A stretch of DNA of 64,000 nucleotides from Kalaharituber pfeilii (GCA_015179045.1 WHUZ01000008.1:62001-126000), one strand, 5' to 3'; shown: positions 1 to 11,278, counted from the stretch's first letter. The notes: generated by a model not told the origin, from the letters alone. Numbers and translations: made by a program.

Positions 1-94
1 CCCGACCGGAGTTAGCGCTAGTGGCCCAGACTAAGATAGCGACATGGGTTTAGGGGCGTACAGGCTACTAATCGTCAAAGATGATCCTAACAAT

Positions 95-146
95 GAGACC
101 CGACATTTTCTCCAAATATATATTCGGTTTCGCATATATATCGGGG
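95..146 (+). promoter_or_regulatory. Conserved F1 promoter block, copy 1
   Basis: The block runs from GAGACCCGAC through TTTCTCC to CGCATATATATCGGGG, about 100-150 bp before the F1-1 start codon. The same motif order occurs before the other F1 copies at about the same distance. The TATATAT core is a plausible TATA-like element. The promoter role is inferred from conservation and position only. Confidence 0.5.
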
Positions 147-246
147 ATGGTATTCCATACCATTCCCCCTCCCTTGAGCTCTCAAGGTCCTCTTTGCTAC
201 TTGCCCAGAACTACCAAAACACATCTACTCTGAACTTTTCTCCTCA

Positions 247-1064
247 ATGGAAGCTCATACGATGCAAAATTGTCAGTCTGGTTTACAGCTACTATCAACA
301 GTACTCTTGCCTGTCACAAATCCAACAGCCATGACTGCTACAGCAATTTCCTTAGTCCCAAGCACACAAGGGGCAAGCCAGTTCTTGATAGCGCTTCCAC
401 CAGGGTTTGAACCACGGGGGATTCTTTGCAGGTAATTATATGCATTGCAGAGCAAGCTCTTTTAACAGTTCTCTGGTAGCAGAAAAAAACTAACAAACAT
501 AGCCGGACCGTGACCGGGAGTCCAGAAACCTCTTCGAACAACCAGCTAGGCAGGGCGGGGGACCAACAATCCCATGCAGAAAATGCATATGCTTACAATG
601 ATCCATTTCCTGAATATGACGCAGTTATTGCCAGCGGCGGAATTTTTGATTCTGTTTTCAACGATGTGTTTCCGGTGGTACCAGCACCCAGCAGTCACTA
701 TCCAGAAATGGTCAATCACCCTATACCTCAGTATCTGCTTGATGAGAATCAGAATGGCATTGAGGAAATAGTCAGCAGCATGATAGACCAAAGCATTCCC
801 AATACATTCTTTGACAGCCAGAACCCTCAACCTACCCTCAATGCTGCAGCTGCAGCCTCTCAACAATCTGAAATAATATTGTGGATGTCTCCCATTGTTC
901 CGCACAACTTTGTGCCTGCCCCATCACTTCCGGAATATGATATCAGATTTGAAGAGTCTGCAATTTTTGCACCTCCTCTCCTTGCTGATGATAGCCTGAG
1001 GGTATGCTCAACATCAACACTCATTGATAATATCATGATGCTTCATGTGTGCATGCTGAACTAG
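247..1064 (+). CDS. F1 family gene, copy 1 (two exons, probably truncated)
   Basis: Unrecognised family. Exons are 247-431 and 503-1064; the 71-bp intron has GTAATT at its 5' end and CTAAC then CATAG at its 3' end, and is phase 2. The joined frame codes about 248 residues. Exon 1 contains QGASQFLI and PPGFEPRGILCR. Exon 2 contains NDPFPEYD, FDSVFNDVFP, an Ala run near residue 175, and WMSPIVPHNFVPAPS. The start is chosen because the sequence around it (CTCAATGGAAGC) is shared with copies 2, 3 and 5. The frame stops with TAG at 1062 exactly where copies 3 and 4 have CAG followed by ADC. The DNA beyond still resembles their coding sequence, so this copy looks truncated. There is no clear signal peptide and no known domain. 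Function unknown. Confidence 0.7.
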
Positions 1065-1200
1065 GCTGACTGTAACCATTTAAGCAGGCTTCTCTCAGTA
1101 CTTATGGATCTTGCGTTGCAACTTCTTCGAGACATACCTGAGTAGTTGTCGCTCGGAACCAGCTGTAACCCCCCCCGCCCCCTCCCTACCTCATCATTAT

Positions 1201-1262
1201 ATTTTTTTTTTTTCTTCTTCTTAATATCATTACTCGCATGCGGCCCTGTGGGCTATGGCGAG
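1201..1262 (-). mobile_element. Tail A mini-retroposon (3' of F1-1)
   Basis: Poly-T on the + strand is followed by the reverse complement of the tail A hairpin (CTCGCCATAGCCC, loop ACA, GGGCCGCATGCGAG). The insertion is only about 60 bp. The flanks (TCATCATTAT and TTATCATTAC) look like an imperfect target duplication. It lies in the region aligned to the F1-3 C-terminal coding sequence. Confidence 0.75.
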
Positions 1263-1430
1263 GTTATCATTACATTACTGGTTATCATCTTTTATTTGTT
1301 GATTTCATCATTTACTTGCTTTTTGTGATTGTTCGCCCACTTACTCCGATTTGCCATAGGGAAGGTTATTTTCCCATTACTAGAGCCACCAAGGCTGAAT
1401 AAAGAAGATGCGCTAGTGGAATTTCGCCAG

Positions 1431-1483
1431 TTTTTTTTTCTTTTATATCATTACTCGCGTGCCGCCCTATGGGCCATGGCGAG
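1431..1483 (-). mobile_element. Tail A mini-retroposon with TSD
   Basis: A 53-bp insertion consisting only of poly-T and the tail A hairpin on the minus strand. It is flanked by ATTTCGCCAG (1421-1430) and ATTTCGCCGG (1484-1493), a 10-bp target duplication with one mismatch. Its 5' end is exactly CTCGCC. Confidence 0.85.
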
Positions 1484-1559
1484 ATTTCGCCGGTTGGTGG
1501 AGATGTCATGGTGGCTAAGTTAACGACGTTTGTGCTGTTTGATTTACCTTTATTTGCTT

Positions 1560-1996
1560 TGTAAGTAGCCTTGGCACTCACCAAGCTCAGGAGGCTACAT
1601 GGTTTTTATATTCTGTCCCGGGATATGGGAAAAAGAACACTTCATGTATAAGCCTGTTACGGTTGTTGCATCATTCGGCTTTGTCAGCCATACAGCCCAG
1701 GCGGCAACCCTCAGCCAAGGTAGCAGACAACCAATTTTTTTGTTAATGATTTCAGCTACTTAAAGTTTAGTTTTATTAGCTTGTACTTTTCCTGTGATTT
1801 TATTTTGTTTTGCGATTTCATTAACTTTTTTCCGACTCTTCGTGATCACGTGGCGTGCTCATGTTGCTGCAGTTTGTATTCTCACTTGTATCTCTTCCTA
1901 CATTGGATAGCATGTATGGAGCTTTAGATATGCATATGAGGGATCGAATTTTGTTACAGTGCGACGCCGATTTTTAGATCTTAACCAGGGATCAGA
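1560..1996. other. F1 downstream region, no gene seen
   Basis: No supported gene. The segment around 1560-1650 (AGTAGCCTTGGC to GGGAAAAAGAACACTTCA) recurs after F1-2 near 8655-8735, so the duplicated unit extends past the F1 coding region. Confidence 0.5.
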
Positions 1997-2357
1997 CAGC
2001 GACTGGGACTTTGCTACAATGCACCCTAATTGCTCCACCTTGGCGCTGACTCTTGCTTCAGAAAACCTTCAATGCCATCAACGTTTTTAATCTAGTAACA
2101 CAATGTCTGGTCGCATGGTTCCGTAGACTATTCTAGATAGAAAAAGCTCGTCCACCCCAAATTGACGCGTTTTTTAGTACTATCAATTGCAAGTAATAGA
2201 TTCAGTCACGACATTTCAATCTGGTATCGCCAAGTAGGTTTATTATGGTTGCTGTGTTAGTTGCTAAATTAAAATCATTGGTGGCATTGAAAAGGTTTTC
2301 TGATAAGTGTTAAGGCGGAGCAATTAGGGTTGCATTGTAGCAAAGTCCGAGTCGCTG
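1997..2357. mobile_element. TIR element of 361 bp (MITE-like)
   Basis: The left end CAGCGACTGGGACTTTGC and right end GCAAAGTCCGAGTCGCTG are inverted repeats that continue inward through CTACAATGCA..CCCTAATTGCTCC, about 43 bp in all. No ORF inside. A convincing target duplication was not found, so the superfamily is open. Confidence 0.65.
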
Positions 2358-2387
2358 TGGTTATGGCAACCAGACTAGAGGTCCACC

Positions 2388-2456
2388 CTGGCTACAGTAT
2401 AATGAAGGCCAAGAATCTGACCGGTCTTCTTCAGATTTCACTATAGCGAGGGGTCA
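2388..2456. mobile_element. Degenerate short TIR element (relative of 8945-9074)
   Basis: Starts GAGGTCCACCCTGGCTA and ends TTCACTATAGCGAGGGGTCACG, matching the inverted ends of the 130-bp element at 8945-9074 with differences. The same end motif (CACTATAGCCAGGG) also flanks the MITE at 2915-3407 and the LINE 5' end near 4450. Confidence 0.4.
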
Positions 2457-2457
2457 C

Positions 2458-2799
2458 GTGCTGCCCCAAGGTAGGCAGGATAAAAAAAAATTGTCAAATG
2501 CGGAATTTTCAGTGTATGATATTCAGATCTCAAGTGTGAATTCAGTTCCTCACCAGACCGCCAATATCATGTCTCCTCAATACCACTTTGGAGGCCCAGC
2601 TCTAGAGAAATGGCAGGTATGTCACGTTCGCCAGGAATTGGGACAGAAGAGTTATGCAAATTATTTTCCTAATCCCGACGGCAAGATAATGGCATTATCT
2701 TCAATGTCAATGATATTGAAGCGGTCAGACACCACTAAATTTTCTTTTTTCCTTAGATATCTTGATGTAAATCACCACTCTGCTACGCCGCTTACTTAA
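2458..2799 (+). other. Unassigned 113-codon ORF
   Basis: An open frame without recognised motifs or a repeated counterpart elsewhere in the window. It lies between TIR elements, outside the F1 and F2 blocks, and may be chance. I do not assign a function. Confidence 0.12.
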
Positions 2800-2914
2800 G
2801 GCAGTACTGAGGCTACGCCCTCGGTATTTCACTAGATCAAGTAGACTTTACCTGAAGCTGAATTAATTAGTTCTGAAAAATTCTTCATTTTCACTTTAGT
2901 GCTTCTTTTCACTA

Positions 2915-3407
2915 TGGTGCCGGCAGCTTAGTACCAACACCTTGTAACATTTTGCTCGACCATTAGTCAGCAGCCTTTTTTCGCTTTTCTTTTCCCCTTT
3001 GAGTTAGTCCCATGCCAAGCCCCTTGCACTTATGTATTAACATAGTACTTATTACATTATATGCACCCAGTGATGCATAATATGCATGCATTACTCAGCC
3101 ATTGGAACCAGTAGGGGAGATGTGCCAAGACTAGCTGACTAAGTGCAAAAATTGCCTATTTAGGAAATTTTTGCCTTCTTGGCACGTAACTTTTTTTTTA
3201 CCCTTTCCCATACAAAGTGTCCTCTTTTATTTCCCTATCCACATGTGCAGTTTTTTTTTTAATTTTTCTTTAATCTCGTAGAATTGTTCGCAATAGCAAA
3301 TACTATAGATTTACAAGATTAAAAATTCCAGATCCGTAGTTGTGGTGTTGTGGATACACGATTTGTCACCCGCTAAATTTGGTGTTGGTACTAAGCTGCC
3401 GGCACCA
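2915..3407. mobile_element. Tc1/mariner-type MITE, copy 1 (493 bp)
   Basis: Ends TGGTGCCGGCAGCTTAGTAC and GTACTAAGCTGCCGGCACCA form a 27-bp TIR that continues through CAACACC. TA is duplicated at 2913-2914 and 3408-3409. No ORF. A second copy lies in opposite orientation at 53198-53681. TA duplication is the mark of the Tc1/mariner superfamily; movement by a transposase in trans is inferred. Confidence 0.88.
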
Positions 3408-3435
3408 TATAGCCAGGGTTGTTTTACCCGCGTGC

Positions 3436-4490
3436 TTTTTTTTTTTTTTTTTTTTTTTATTTCATTACTCGCGTGCCGCCTGATAGGCTACGGCGAGGTG
3501 TTAGGTACATAAAGAACAAATAGTAACTGCTAAATCATAAAGTGACGTAGAGTGTGTGAAACAAAGAAACTAGCTCGCTGCCCAGTCCAACACCTCAACC
3601 AGTTTCATCCCCTCCTTCTCCCCCTCTTTCTTTTTCCCCTTCTCCCCCCCCTTTGGCATCTTCATCCCCGCCTCGCCTCCCGGTAATCTCTTCTTCCACG
3701 CCTCACAGTCTTTCGTTATGTGTCTGTAATTCTCGAGGGCTTTTCCACACCACCTGCACTCCGGTGACTCTTCTTTTCCTATCTGGTATCTCCATTGTCT
3801 CAGTCCTTTGTCCCCCATTATGCCTGCGAATGTGGACACCCTCCTTCTGGTCCCCAGGTATTCCAGTGGTCTGTACGTCAGTTGTAGTCTCTTTCTCTCC
3901 TCCCCTCTCCTGCTCTTTGCCTCTTGTCGGATGCCGGCCTCCGTCACTGTCTCGTCCTGGTATTGTAACGCCGTGGCTACTTTGGCTGCCCTGTCCGCCT
4001 CGGTGTTACCCACTATCCCTTCATGTGCTTTAACCCACAGGAGCGCCAGGTCTCGGTCCCCTCTCGACGTCCTCTCCTCCCACCTTCTCCTCACCAGCTC
4101 CGCTGCACCCTCCGGCGTAAGGTCCCCCCTGGCTATCCCCTTCATCCTCGTCACCGTGGTCCTGGAGTCTGTGATAATTAGCAGCTCCCCCTCTCTCCGC
4201 ATTGCCTCCCCAACCGCTATCAGCTCAGCATCATTGACCGTGCATCTTTCTCCCAGGTATATTGATGTGTCTTCCCCGGTCTGATGCACTCCAGTGCCCG
4301 TCTTGTCCTCCATTCTACTTCCATCTGTGTAAATGCTTGTCCACCCTTCATCTTCCTCCTTGGCTATTAGCCTCTCCCACTCCTCCCTACCTAAGTCAGA
4401 TGGATGTATCGGGTGCGCAAACGATCTTGCCCATTCTTTCACTACAGCCAGGATTTCACTATTAAGAGTTTCATTATAGCCCAGGGTCAC
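3436..4490 (-). mobile_element. LINE with tail A, 5'-truncated: RNase H and CCHC end of ORF2
   Basis: Reverse-strand LINE ending in tail A (3464-3500) and poly-A (poly-T from 3436). The open frame 3570-4490 codes the C-terminal part of ORF2. It shows RNase H motifs IYTDGS, NDAELIA, ITDSR and GNTEADRAA (catalytic D, E, D, D), then CRWCGKALENYRHITKDC, the C-terminal CCHC motif. LINE similarity starts at HPIHPSDLG, near 4405; the first residues of the frame are probably flanking DNA. Nearly identical to LINE W at 44647-45674, so a recent copy. There is no RT domain, so it is not autonomous. Confidence 0.88.
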
Positions 4491-4775
4491 ATGTAGTGAT
4501 AAGATTGATAAGATCTAAGTTGGCAGAAGTTGCGTCTGATGGACAAGCCTATCCCTGCAAAGAGTCCCCACTGTAATACACCAGATCCTGCAGCGTGCCT
4601 CACGGTCGGGAGGCCGGTCACTGCTTGTAAATATGTATTGTAGTATCGAAATCCAGACACCGCATTTTCAATAAATTAAATGTCACCGTTTTCAATGGGG
4701 TAACCGAGTGAACTACAAGTTAATAACCTGGCAACATTGGGATAATTTCTACGTTCTGCGGAAACTTTCAGGAAA

Positions 4776-5500
4776 CACTAGATGACGTCCTATGGGCGTA
4801 GATTCACAGACCCAGATCCTAGTCTAGATTCTGTGCCAGACTCCCGATTCCCATGGCAACCACAAAATAAAATTCCCAGATTTCCAGATTCTCAAATTTG
4901 TCCGCACATCACGCGCCAGCACCATTACAAAGGCAAGTACTTTATGCACCCATTATTGCATGCAAAATTATCTACACCTTTCGCTCACACAACTACAACT
5001 TTTTAGCACTCCTGAATGGTGATAAAGACATTGCCAGGGAATGCGACCTTGTGGATTTTGCTTGTTCTCGTGCCCGAGAACAGATTTTTCTGTAATGCTG
5101 CTCAAGTCAATAAAATCACCTTCATCATTATCTCTTAATTTGAAGACCCAATAGACTCAAGCAAATAATTAGTAGAAGAGCTTCTTCGAACTCATCATCT
5201 GTATGAGTGGAGATATTTTGGCGTAGACATGTATTTCAGTGTTGATTTAAGGAGGGTGCCATATTAATTTTTTGGTGTTGAGGTTAGATATGCAAATTAC
5301 AAGATATGCAATTTTAATTTTATGTCGCCTAACCCTTTTTGTTCGTCTGTGAAAAATATCTGTGAATCTGGAATCTGGCAGGAGGGGGGGGGGGGGGGGT
5401 TGCTAGATTTGAGAATCTGGACGGGGGATTGAAAAATTTTCTGGGCGATCTTTCACTGATAACCCTGTGAATCTGCGCCTATGGGAAGTCATCCACTGTG
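4776..5500. mobile_element. TIR element of about 725 bp
   Basis: The two ends are inverted copies of each other over about 35 bp (left GATGACGTCC..GCGTAGATTCACAG; right the complement of GATGACTTCC..GCGCAGATTCACAG). Much of the interior recurs inverted at 32290-33010. It sits inside a unit shared with 9.5-9.7 kb, which lacks it. The exact ends and TSD are unclear. The left end reads CACTA but the right end does not match that family well. Confidence 0.5.
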
Positions 5501-5699
5501 TTTTGCCCACAACATATTCTATGACAATTTTGTTGTCAAAGGTGACAACCAATGGATGGACAAAGCCTCACCTAAGTATGCCACCTCCATCCTAACAGTA
5601 CACTCACCAGTCTCTAACCATCCATATCTTTCTTCATATCTACTACAACCAGGCTGGTCATTTTCCCCTCCACCGGTAGTAGCTCCTTCTCTCTCAGTC

Positions 5700-7122
5700 A
5701 TCGAATGCCAATGATCTTTCCTCTCTCTCTGTTTGAAATTTCCAGTCAATTCTGGATATTTTCTATTGCTAGCTTCCTCCTAAGAGCTTTTCCATCTACC
5801 CCAATAGCATGACAAAACTGCTCGAGGGGATTGGATAGAGATAGTGTCAGAACTGGAAGTTCTGTTATTGATGTGAGGGGGGTGGGAACAGGGATGGCAG
5901 AACCAGGCTCCGTTATTTTCCCCATTTTTTGATGATTCAGTTGTCTCTTAATTAGGATCTGGTTTTTGAATGTTGGGATGTTGTGCTTATGCTTCTGACA
6001 TTTATAACGGTTTATTGCAGTCTCTGATGTTGACAATCATGGATGTTGCAGTATGGGTTCCTCTAAGTGTGGCACTGTTGTTAAGTGTGTGAGAGTTGGT
6101 ATAGGCTCAGGAGAAGATTCAGTACTTGGTTGAGGTGACTATGGCAGTAGAATCCCAGTTCCGGTGACCTGTGTTTCTACCATGGCCTCTGTCTCACTCA
6201 ACTGAATTTGACGATGAGTTCTGCACCAGCCATGGGAGACCACTTTCCTTTCCTTTCAAAATGCTTAATCCCATACTTCTTCCGGTATCTCTTGCACTGC
6301 TCTGATCCTCTGAATACTGTCCTCTATGAGCCCCCAGTAATGCTTCGAGATTGATGTCAGTTCCTTATCGGGAGGCATTCGAGGGAGGCGGACCAGGGAA
6401 GGCTTGGTGTTCTTCTCATTTGGGGTCAATTGGCTCTTGGCGGAGGATACAATGGATGTGTTCGCAACAAGAGTGGGCGAGCTTGACATTGGTGGGAAAC
6501 CTGGACAATTTGGGTATTGTGCAATGAAACCTGGATAATTTGGGTATTGCGCAATGAAATTAAATTAAGAGATTCTGACCTTGCTGTTGGGTTCACACGG
6601 GGAGACGTTATGGTAGTGAAGTCGTCATCTGCGGTTTTCCTAATTTGTTTTTTACTCTTGTTCTTTTCTTCGGTCAGGTAACCCCTCAGATGGGGTAGAA
6701 GTCACTATGACGGAATCTGCAGCAGAAATCTGTGATGTGGCGGTAGGGGGGTAGAACGCGTGTGCGGCTTGGCGGGGGCGGGGGGGGAGCGGGCGACGTT
6801 GCGAATGTGAACCCTGGGACGATCAGGCCGAATGGGGATGTTCCTAGGATCGAAAGATCCAATAACAATAGCTGAACCTGGGCTGGGCGCAGGGGGTAGG
6901 GCAGAACAGAAGCTGCGAGGCACTTCTGCGGCCGCAAGGTCTCCCGTTCCCGCTAGAGTAGGTACGCTTGCGATAGAAGGCGCGAACGAGGGGGGTAGCA
7001 CTAGGCTGGTTTGGGAGAGCTGCGGTGCTTTTTGTTGGTCTGATCTGTTCTTGGTTCGCAACAAGGCCACTGCCAAATCCAATCCCACGGAGCGATTCGC
7101 CGCAGTGATTTCTGCTTAACAA
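5700..7122 (-). pseudogene. F2 family remnant, copy 1
   Basis: Unrecognised family, read on the minus strand. From the 5' side there is an open Ser/Pro/Arg-rich stretch (7088-6705), a tandem pair of IAQYPNxPGF (about 6570-6510), an open stretch 6489-6265 with ISKHYWGL and IEDSIQRIRAVQEIPEEVWD, then 6036-5746 with QMGKITEPGSAIPVPTP-like sequence. Frames are broken between these parts by stops and shifts; short introns could explain some. Similar pieces recur at 9.7-10.1, 28.6-32.1 and 62.8-63.7 kb. It points away from F1-2 at 7473, with a shared upstream region of about 350 bp. Function unknown. Confidence 0.45.
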
Positions 7123-7322
7123 TCGATTTTCTCTGCGCGAGCGAATGAAATCACTCTGTCACAGCAGTGCAGTAACGTCAAATTTAAGCACACTTCGGAT
7201 TCAAGGGTTCTTCGCAAAGATATATCCCAGATGTCGATACCGTACATGCATATTGCAGATCTTACTGGGCGCACACCACAATCTATCCAAGCTTTTGTCC
7301 GTTTTTCTATTTTCCCAACAAT

Positions 7323-7375
7323 GAAACCCGACGATTTCTCCATATCATGATCCAGTTTCGTTATATATATCGGCA
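7323..7375 (+). promoter_or_regulatory. Conserved F1 promoter block, copy 2
   Basis: GAAACCCGACGATTTCTCC to CGTTATATATATCGGC, about 100-150 bp before the F1-2 ATG. It matches the block at 95-146. Role inferred. Confidence 0.5.
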
Positions 7376-7472
7376 TGGTGTTCCATACGATTTCTCTCTC
7401 AAAATCCTCTTTGCTGCTTGCCCGGAACTACCAAAACACATCTAACACATCTACTCTGAACTTTTCTCCTCA

Positions 7473-8269
7473 ATGGAAGCTCAAACGATGCAAAATTGTG
7501 AGCCTGGTTTAGAGCTACTGTCAACAGCAGTATTACCTCTCACTGTCACAGATCCAACGGTCACGACTCCTACAGCTATTTCCCTAGGCCAAAGCATGCA
7601 AGGGGCACGCCAGTTCTTGATATTGCTTCCACCAGGGGTTGAACCGCAGGGGATTCTTTGCAGGTAAGTATATATATTGGAGAGCAAGCTCATTTAACAG
7701 TCCTCTGGTAGCAATAAACTAACAAACACAGCCGGACCGTGATGGAGAGTTCAGTGACCTCTTCGAACAACCTGCCGGGTGGGGTGGAGGTCCCACAACC
7801 CCATGCGCAAAATGTAAACACTTACAATTGCAACCAACTACCAGCATTAGTCAATGATCCATTTCCAGGATATGGCACAATTATCACCAGTGACAGAAAT
7901 CATGATTCTGATTTCAACAATCTGTCTCCAGCAGTACCAGACCCCAGCAGTCACTATCTGGAAATGGTCAATTACGCTATGCATGAGTGTCTGCCTGATG
8001 TAAACCAGAATGGCATTGAGGACATAGTCAGTAGCATGATGGACCAAAGCAATCTCAGTACACACTTTGACAGCCAGAACCCTCAGCCCATCTTCAATGC
8101 CGCAGCTGCAGCCTCTCAACAATCTGAAATAATATTGTGGATGTCTCCCATGTTCCGCATGACTTCGTGCCTGCCCCATCACTTCCGGAATATGATATCA
8201 GATTTGAAGAGTCTGCAATTTTTGAACCTCCTCCCCATGCTCACAGCCAGAGGGTGTGCTCAACATTAA
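7473..8269 (+). pseudogene. F1 family gene, copy 2 (3' frameshift)
   Basis: Exons 7473-7663 and 7732-8269, with a 68-bp phase-2 intron (GTAAGT, ACTAAC, CACAG). Exon 1 (LPLTVTDPTVTTPTAISLG, PPGVEPQGILCR) is full length. Exon 2 follows the family to the Ala run and SEIILWMSP, then loses one T relative to copy 1 (CCCATTGTTCC in copy 1, CCCATGTTCC here at 8148-8157). After that the frame leaves the family and ends at 8269. The original frame (FVPAPS, EYDIRFE) is readable in the next frame. The product could be a shortened protein of about 242 residues. Function unknown. Confidence 0.7.
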
Positions 8270-8944
8270 CACTGTTTGATAGTATTATAATGCTTCATGT
8301 GTGCATGCCGAACTAGACTGACTGTGACCATTTCAGCAGGCTCCTCTCAGTACTTATGGATCTTGTGTCGCAACATCTTCGAGACATACCTGAGATGTAG
8401 CTGTACCCCCCCCCCCCTCCCCCACCCCGGTCATTACATTACTGGTTATTATCCTCTTTTATTTGTTGGTTTCGTTACTTGAATTGTTCACTTACTCCCA
8501 TTCACCATAGAGAGGATTATTTTGCATTACTGGAGCCACCAAGGCAGAATACAGAAGATGCGCTAGTGGAATTATGCCAGTCAGTGGGATGTCCTGGTGG
8601 CTAAGTAAACATTGTTTGTACTATTATTTGATTTCTTATTTTTTTATTTGCTTTTGTAAGTAGCCTTGGCTCTAGCCAAGCTCACCAGGCTACATGATGT
8701 TCATTTGTCAGGACGTGGGAAAAAGAACACTTCACATAAGCCTGTGCGCTAGTTGTATTGTTCGGCTTTGTCATCAGTGACCCTCGATTACTGAAGCTTT
8801 GGTTTTCTTTTAAGCACACTTTTTTCCCGCAAATTATTTCTTTGCACTTCGACTTTTTTTTCGATTTGCTGTGATCACGTGGTGAGCTCGGGTTGCTCTA
8901 CTTTCTATTCTTACCTTAATATATCTGCTTATGGAACTACTTTA

Positions 8945-9074
8945 CAGGTGACCCTGGCTATAATGAAGGCCAAGAATTTGACCTATTTGCCAGTTTTCAC
9001 TGTAGCGACGGCATTTTCCCTACCTGTGTACACAAACAATCTCGCCATCCCTTCACTATAGCCAGGGCCACCTG
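8945..9074. mobile_element. 130-bp Tc1/mariner-type MITE
   Basis: Ends CAGGTGACCCTGGCTATAAT and its near-complement ACTATAGCCAGGGCCACCTG. TA lies directly outside both ends (8943-8944, 9075-9076). Too short to code. Located in F1-2 downstream DNA. Confidence 0.8.
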
Positions 9075-9699
9075 TATACATATAAGCATCGAATTTTGTT
9101 TAAGTGCGATCGCAATTTAGACCTTGCCCGTAACGGAAAATTGCTTCAATAGCACTATCGACCACAGGTTTGCTATTGCCTCGCCTTGGCTCTGGCCCCT
9201 TGCTTCCTTTTTCGACGTAAGGTTGGCTCCCGCTGGCTGCACGCCAAGTCCGCAGCTGCTCCCTCTTGAAACAAAATGCGAAAGTTCAAATTGAAACATG
9301 TAGACAATGATATTATGTTTCCCTGAACGGTGCGCTACCAAGCACCCAACTTTTAACATTTTATCTCAGCTCGTAGACAACAATTTTGCATACCTTTTTG
9401 CATGGTAGCTAATGAAGAGATATTTCTAGTTCCAGCACCTCTACTTCCCTAGAAATGTAGTTATTCAGGAATTGTAACTAGTCCCATAGCTCACCGCAAT
9501 TTTGTACAATGTCTTGGCATTTATTAATCGGGATCTTCATGTATTGAGATTCACACACTGCATTTGCAATAAATTAAATGCTGCCCATTTTGAGTGGAGT
9601 AACCGAGTGAACTACAAGTTAAAATCTGGGAACGTTGGGATTCTTTTACATAATGGTGCAACTTTCCGGAAACGCTGCGTTTTGCCATAATCTATTGTG

Positions 9700-10135
9700 A
9701 CAATTTTGTTCTTTTGTTCTCAAAGGTGATGCCTCATGGATAGACAAAACGCCAGCTAGCTATGCCATCTCCATCTCAATCCTACTCTTGCCGGTGTTTG
9801 ACTATCCACATCTTTTTTCATATATCCTACAATAGGAGCTGGAACAAGGCTCCTATTGATGCAGTGAGGGGGATGGCAGAAGGGATAGCAGAACCCGGCT
9901 CCATTATTTTCCTCATTTCTTGATCATTCAGTTTGTCGCTTGATTGGGATCTGGTTTTTGAATGCTGGAATGTTGCGCTTATGCTTCCGATGTTTATACC
10001 AGTTTATTGGAGTCCCCGATGTTGACACTCATGGAGGCTGCAGTATGAGTTCCTCTAAGTACGGCACTGGTATTGAGCATGTGCGTGTTTGTATAAGCTC
10101 AAAGAGGATTCAGTACTGTGTTAGGTAATTCTCGT
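9700..10135 (-). pseudogene. F2 family remnant, copy 2 (short)
   Basis: Aligns by eye with the 3' part of F2 copy 1: the stretch with GATCTGGTTTTTGAATGCTG, GCTTATGCTTC and the GTTTATTG motif is shared with about 5955-6015 and 63235-63290. Most of the upstream F2 sequence is missing. No intact reading frame remains. Confidence 0.4.
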
Positions 10136-10139
10136 GGTA

Positions 10140-10978
10140 TTACGGATGTGAACGGCGCCCCTCGGAGAAGGTAGGAAAAAATGTTGAGTTGCTGAAAAGA
10201 AATAAATCAGGCGCTAAATGTTGGCACAAATGCTGTGGGGAGTATACCATCAGAGTTGGATTTTTGTAGGCTGCGCTTTCTTTGGTCTCCGAAATATTCC
10301 TGTCTCCAGTATGTAGCTTGGAAATGTATATATTGGTTCGCTGACCAAAGATCGCATTTGTACGTGTAAAAATGGTATGAGAGAAAATTCATGACCCGAT
10401 GTTTATGGGTTTGGAGAGTCGACCGGGAGGGGTGTTCCTTGTTTTGGTACAGTAAGAGCGAACTGTTGCCTGCCGCACTACTGGTTGCCCAGGCAGTGTG
10501 ATGTTCGGCAGCATGCAAACCTAGCAGCACCATGACCAGAATTGCATAAGACTGTCAACTCACAGCATTTCTGGTGTGGGAGGTTGAAGATTAGACGAAA
10601 TCGTGATTTGACAGTGAAGACAGCCAGACGATTCTGAATATCTTGACTTGATTCAATTTAGCTCATGGCTCAGCGCCTACCACCAATCAGTTCAGCCAGG
10701 AGGATGTCAAGGTTCTAAGGTGCTTTGAACCCCCTGCCCCTGGCAGCGACAGGGGGAAAATCCGAATGCACTAGCCAATTATAACGCAGAGCACATTCAT
10801 AGCAGTTACCCCACCATCACAATTGTTTGCTTTGCATAATGATATTTCACCAGGTTTGTTTTGAGCGTTGGATCAACAATAGCAACAGACCATTTATATC
10901 GCTTCGAATAAAAGTAAATAGAGAGGTAAGTGATGGTTTTTATTTTGGTGGAAGTTGGGTTATTCAAAATCCGTAACC
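10140..10978. other. No gene seen
   Basis: Both strands hold only short unsupported frames (largest 108 codons at 10533-10207 minus). No repeat of this segment was noticed elsewhere in the window. Confidence 0.3.
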
Positions 10979-11034
10979 GTGCTGCCATGGCGGACAGCTG
11001 CACGCGGGTTCACGTGATAAAAAAACAAAAAAAC
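10979..11034 (+). mobile_element. Tail B mini-retroposon
   Basis: GTGCTGCCATGGCGGACAG, then GCACGCGGGTTCACGTGATA, then an A-rich run. This is the tail B consensus without further body. Confidence 0.65.
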
Positions 11035-11094
11035 ATGCTAGGTGTGAATGGTTGTAACGGCGGATCGTGGTCTGGGATCGTGATCTACGGAGCG

Positions 11095-11150
11095 CAGGCA
11101 GGCGGCGGTTCAGCAGGCGGCGGTTCAGCAGGCAGCGGTTCAGCGGGTCA
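11095..11150 (+). repeat. 15-bp tandem repeat
   Basis: Three and a half copies of GGCGGCGGTTCAGCA-like units with slight changes. No gene evident. Confidence 0.7.
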
Positions 11151-11198
11151 CCGCGTCCAGCACAGCAGGTAACCAATCTTACTTAGTAAAACTAGATA

Positions 11199-11278
11199 CT
11201 AGCTAGTAAAATATGTATTCGGACACAGCGCATAATGTGTATTAGTACCCCTGTCCGAATACATATTTTACTGGCTAG
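11199..11278. mobile_element. 80-bp hairpin MITE
   Basis: Left arm CTAGCTAGTAAAATATGTAT (continuing TCGGACA) and the inverted right arm ending TTTTACTGGCTAG pair over about 26 bp, with a 28-nt centre. TA sits outside both ends (11197-11198, 11279-11280). Confidence 0.75.

Noticed and set aside
247..431. Secretion signal at the F1 N-terminus
   Set aside because: The first 25 residues lack a positively charged start followed by a hydrophobic core; the hydrophobic stretches are short and split by Thr and Pro.
3653..4284. Open frames of 126 and 158 codons opposite the LINE RNase H at 3.6-4.3 kb (and the same at 44.8-45.5 kb)
   Set aside because: They are antisense shadows of a real ORF2 region, appear in every copy because the copies are near-identical, and lack any motif.
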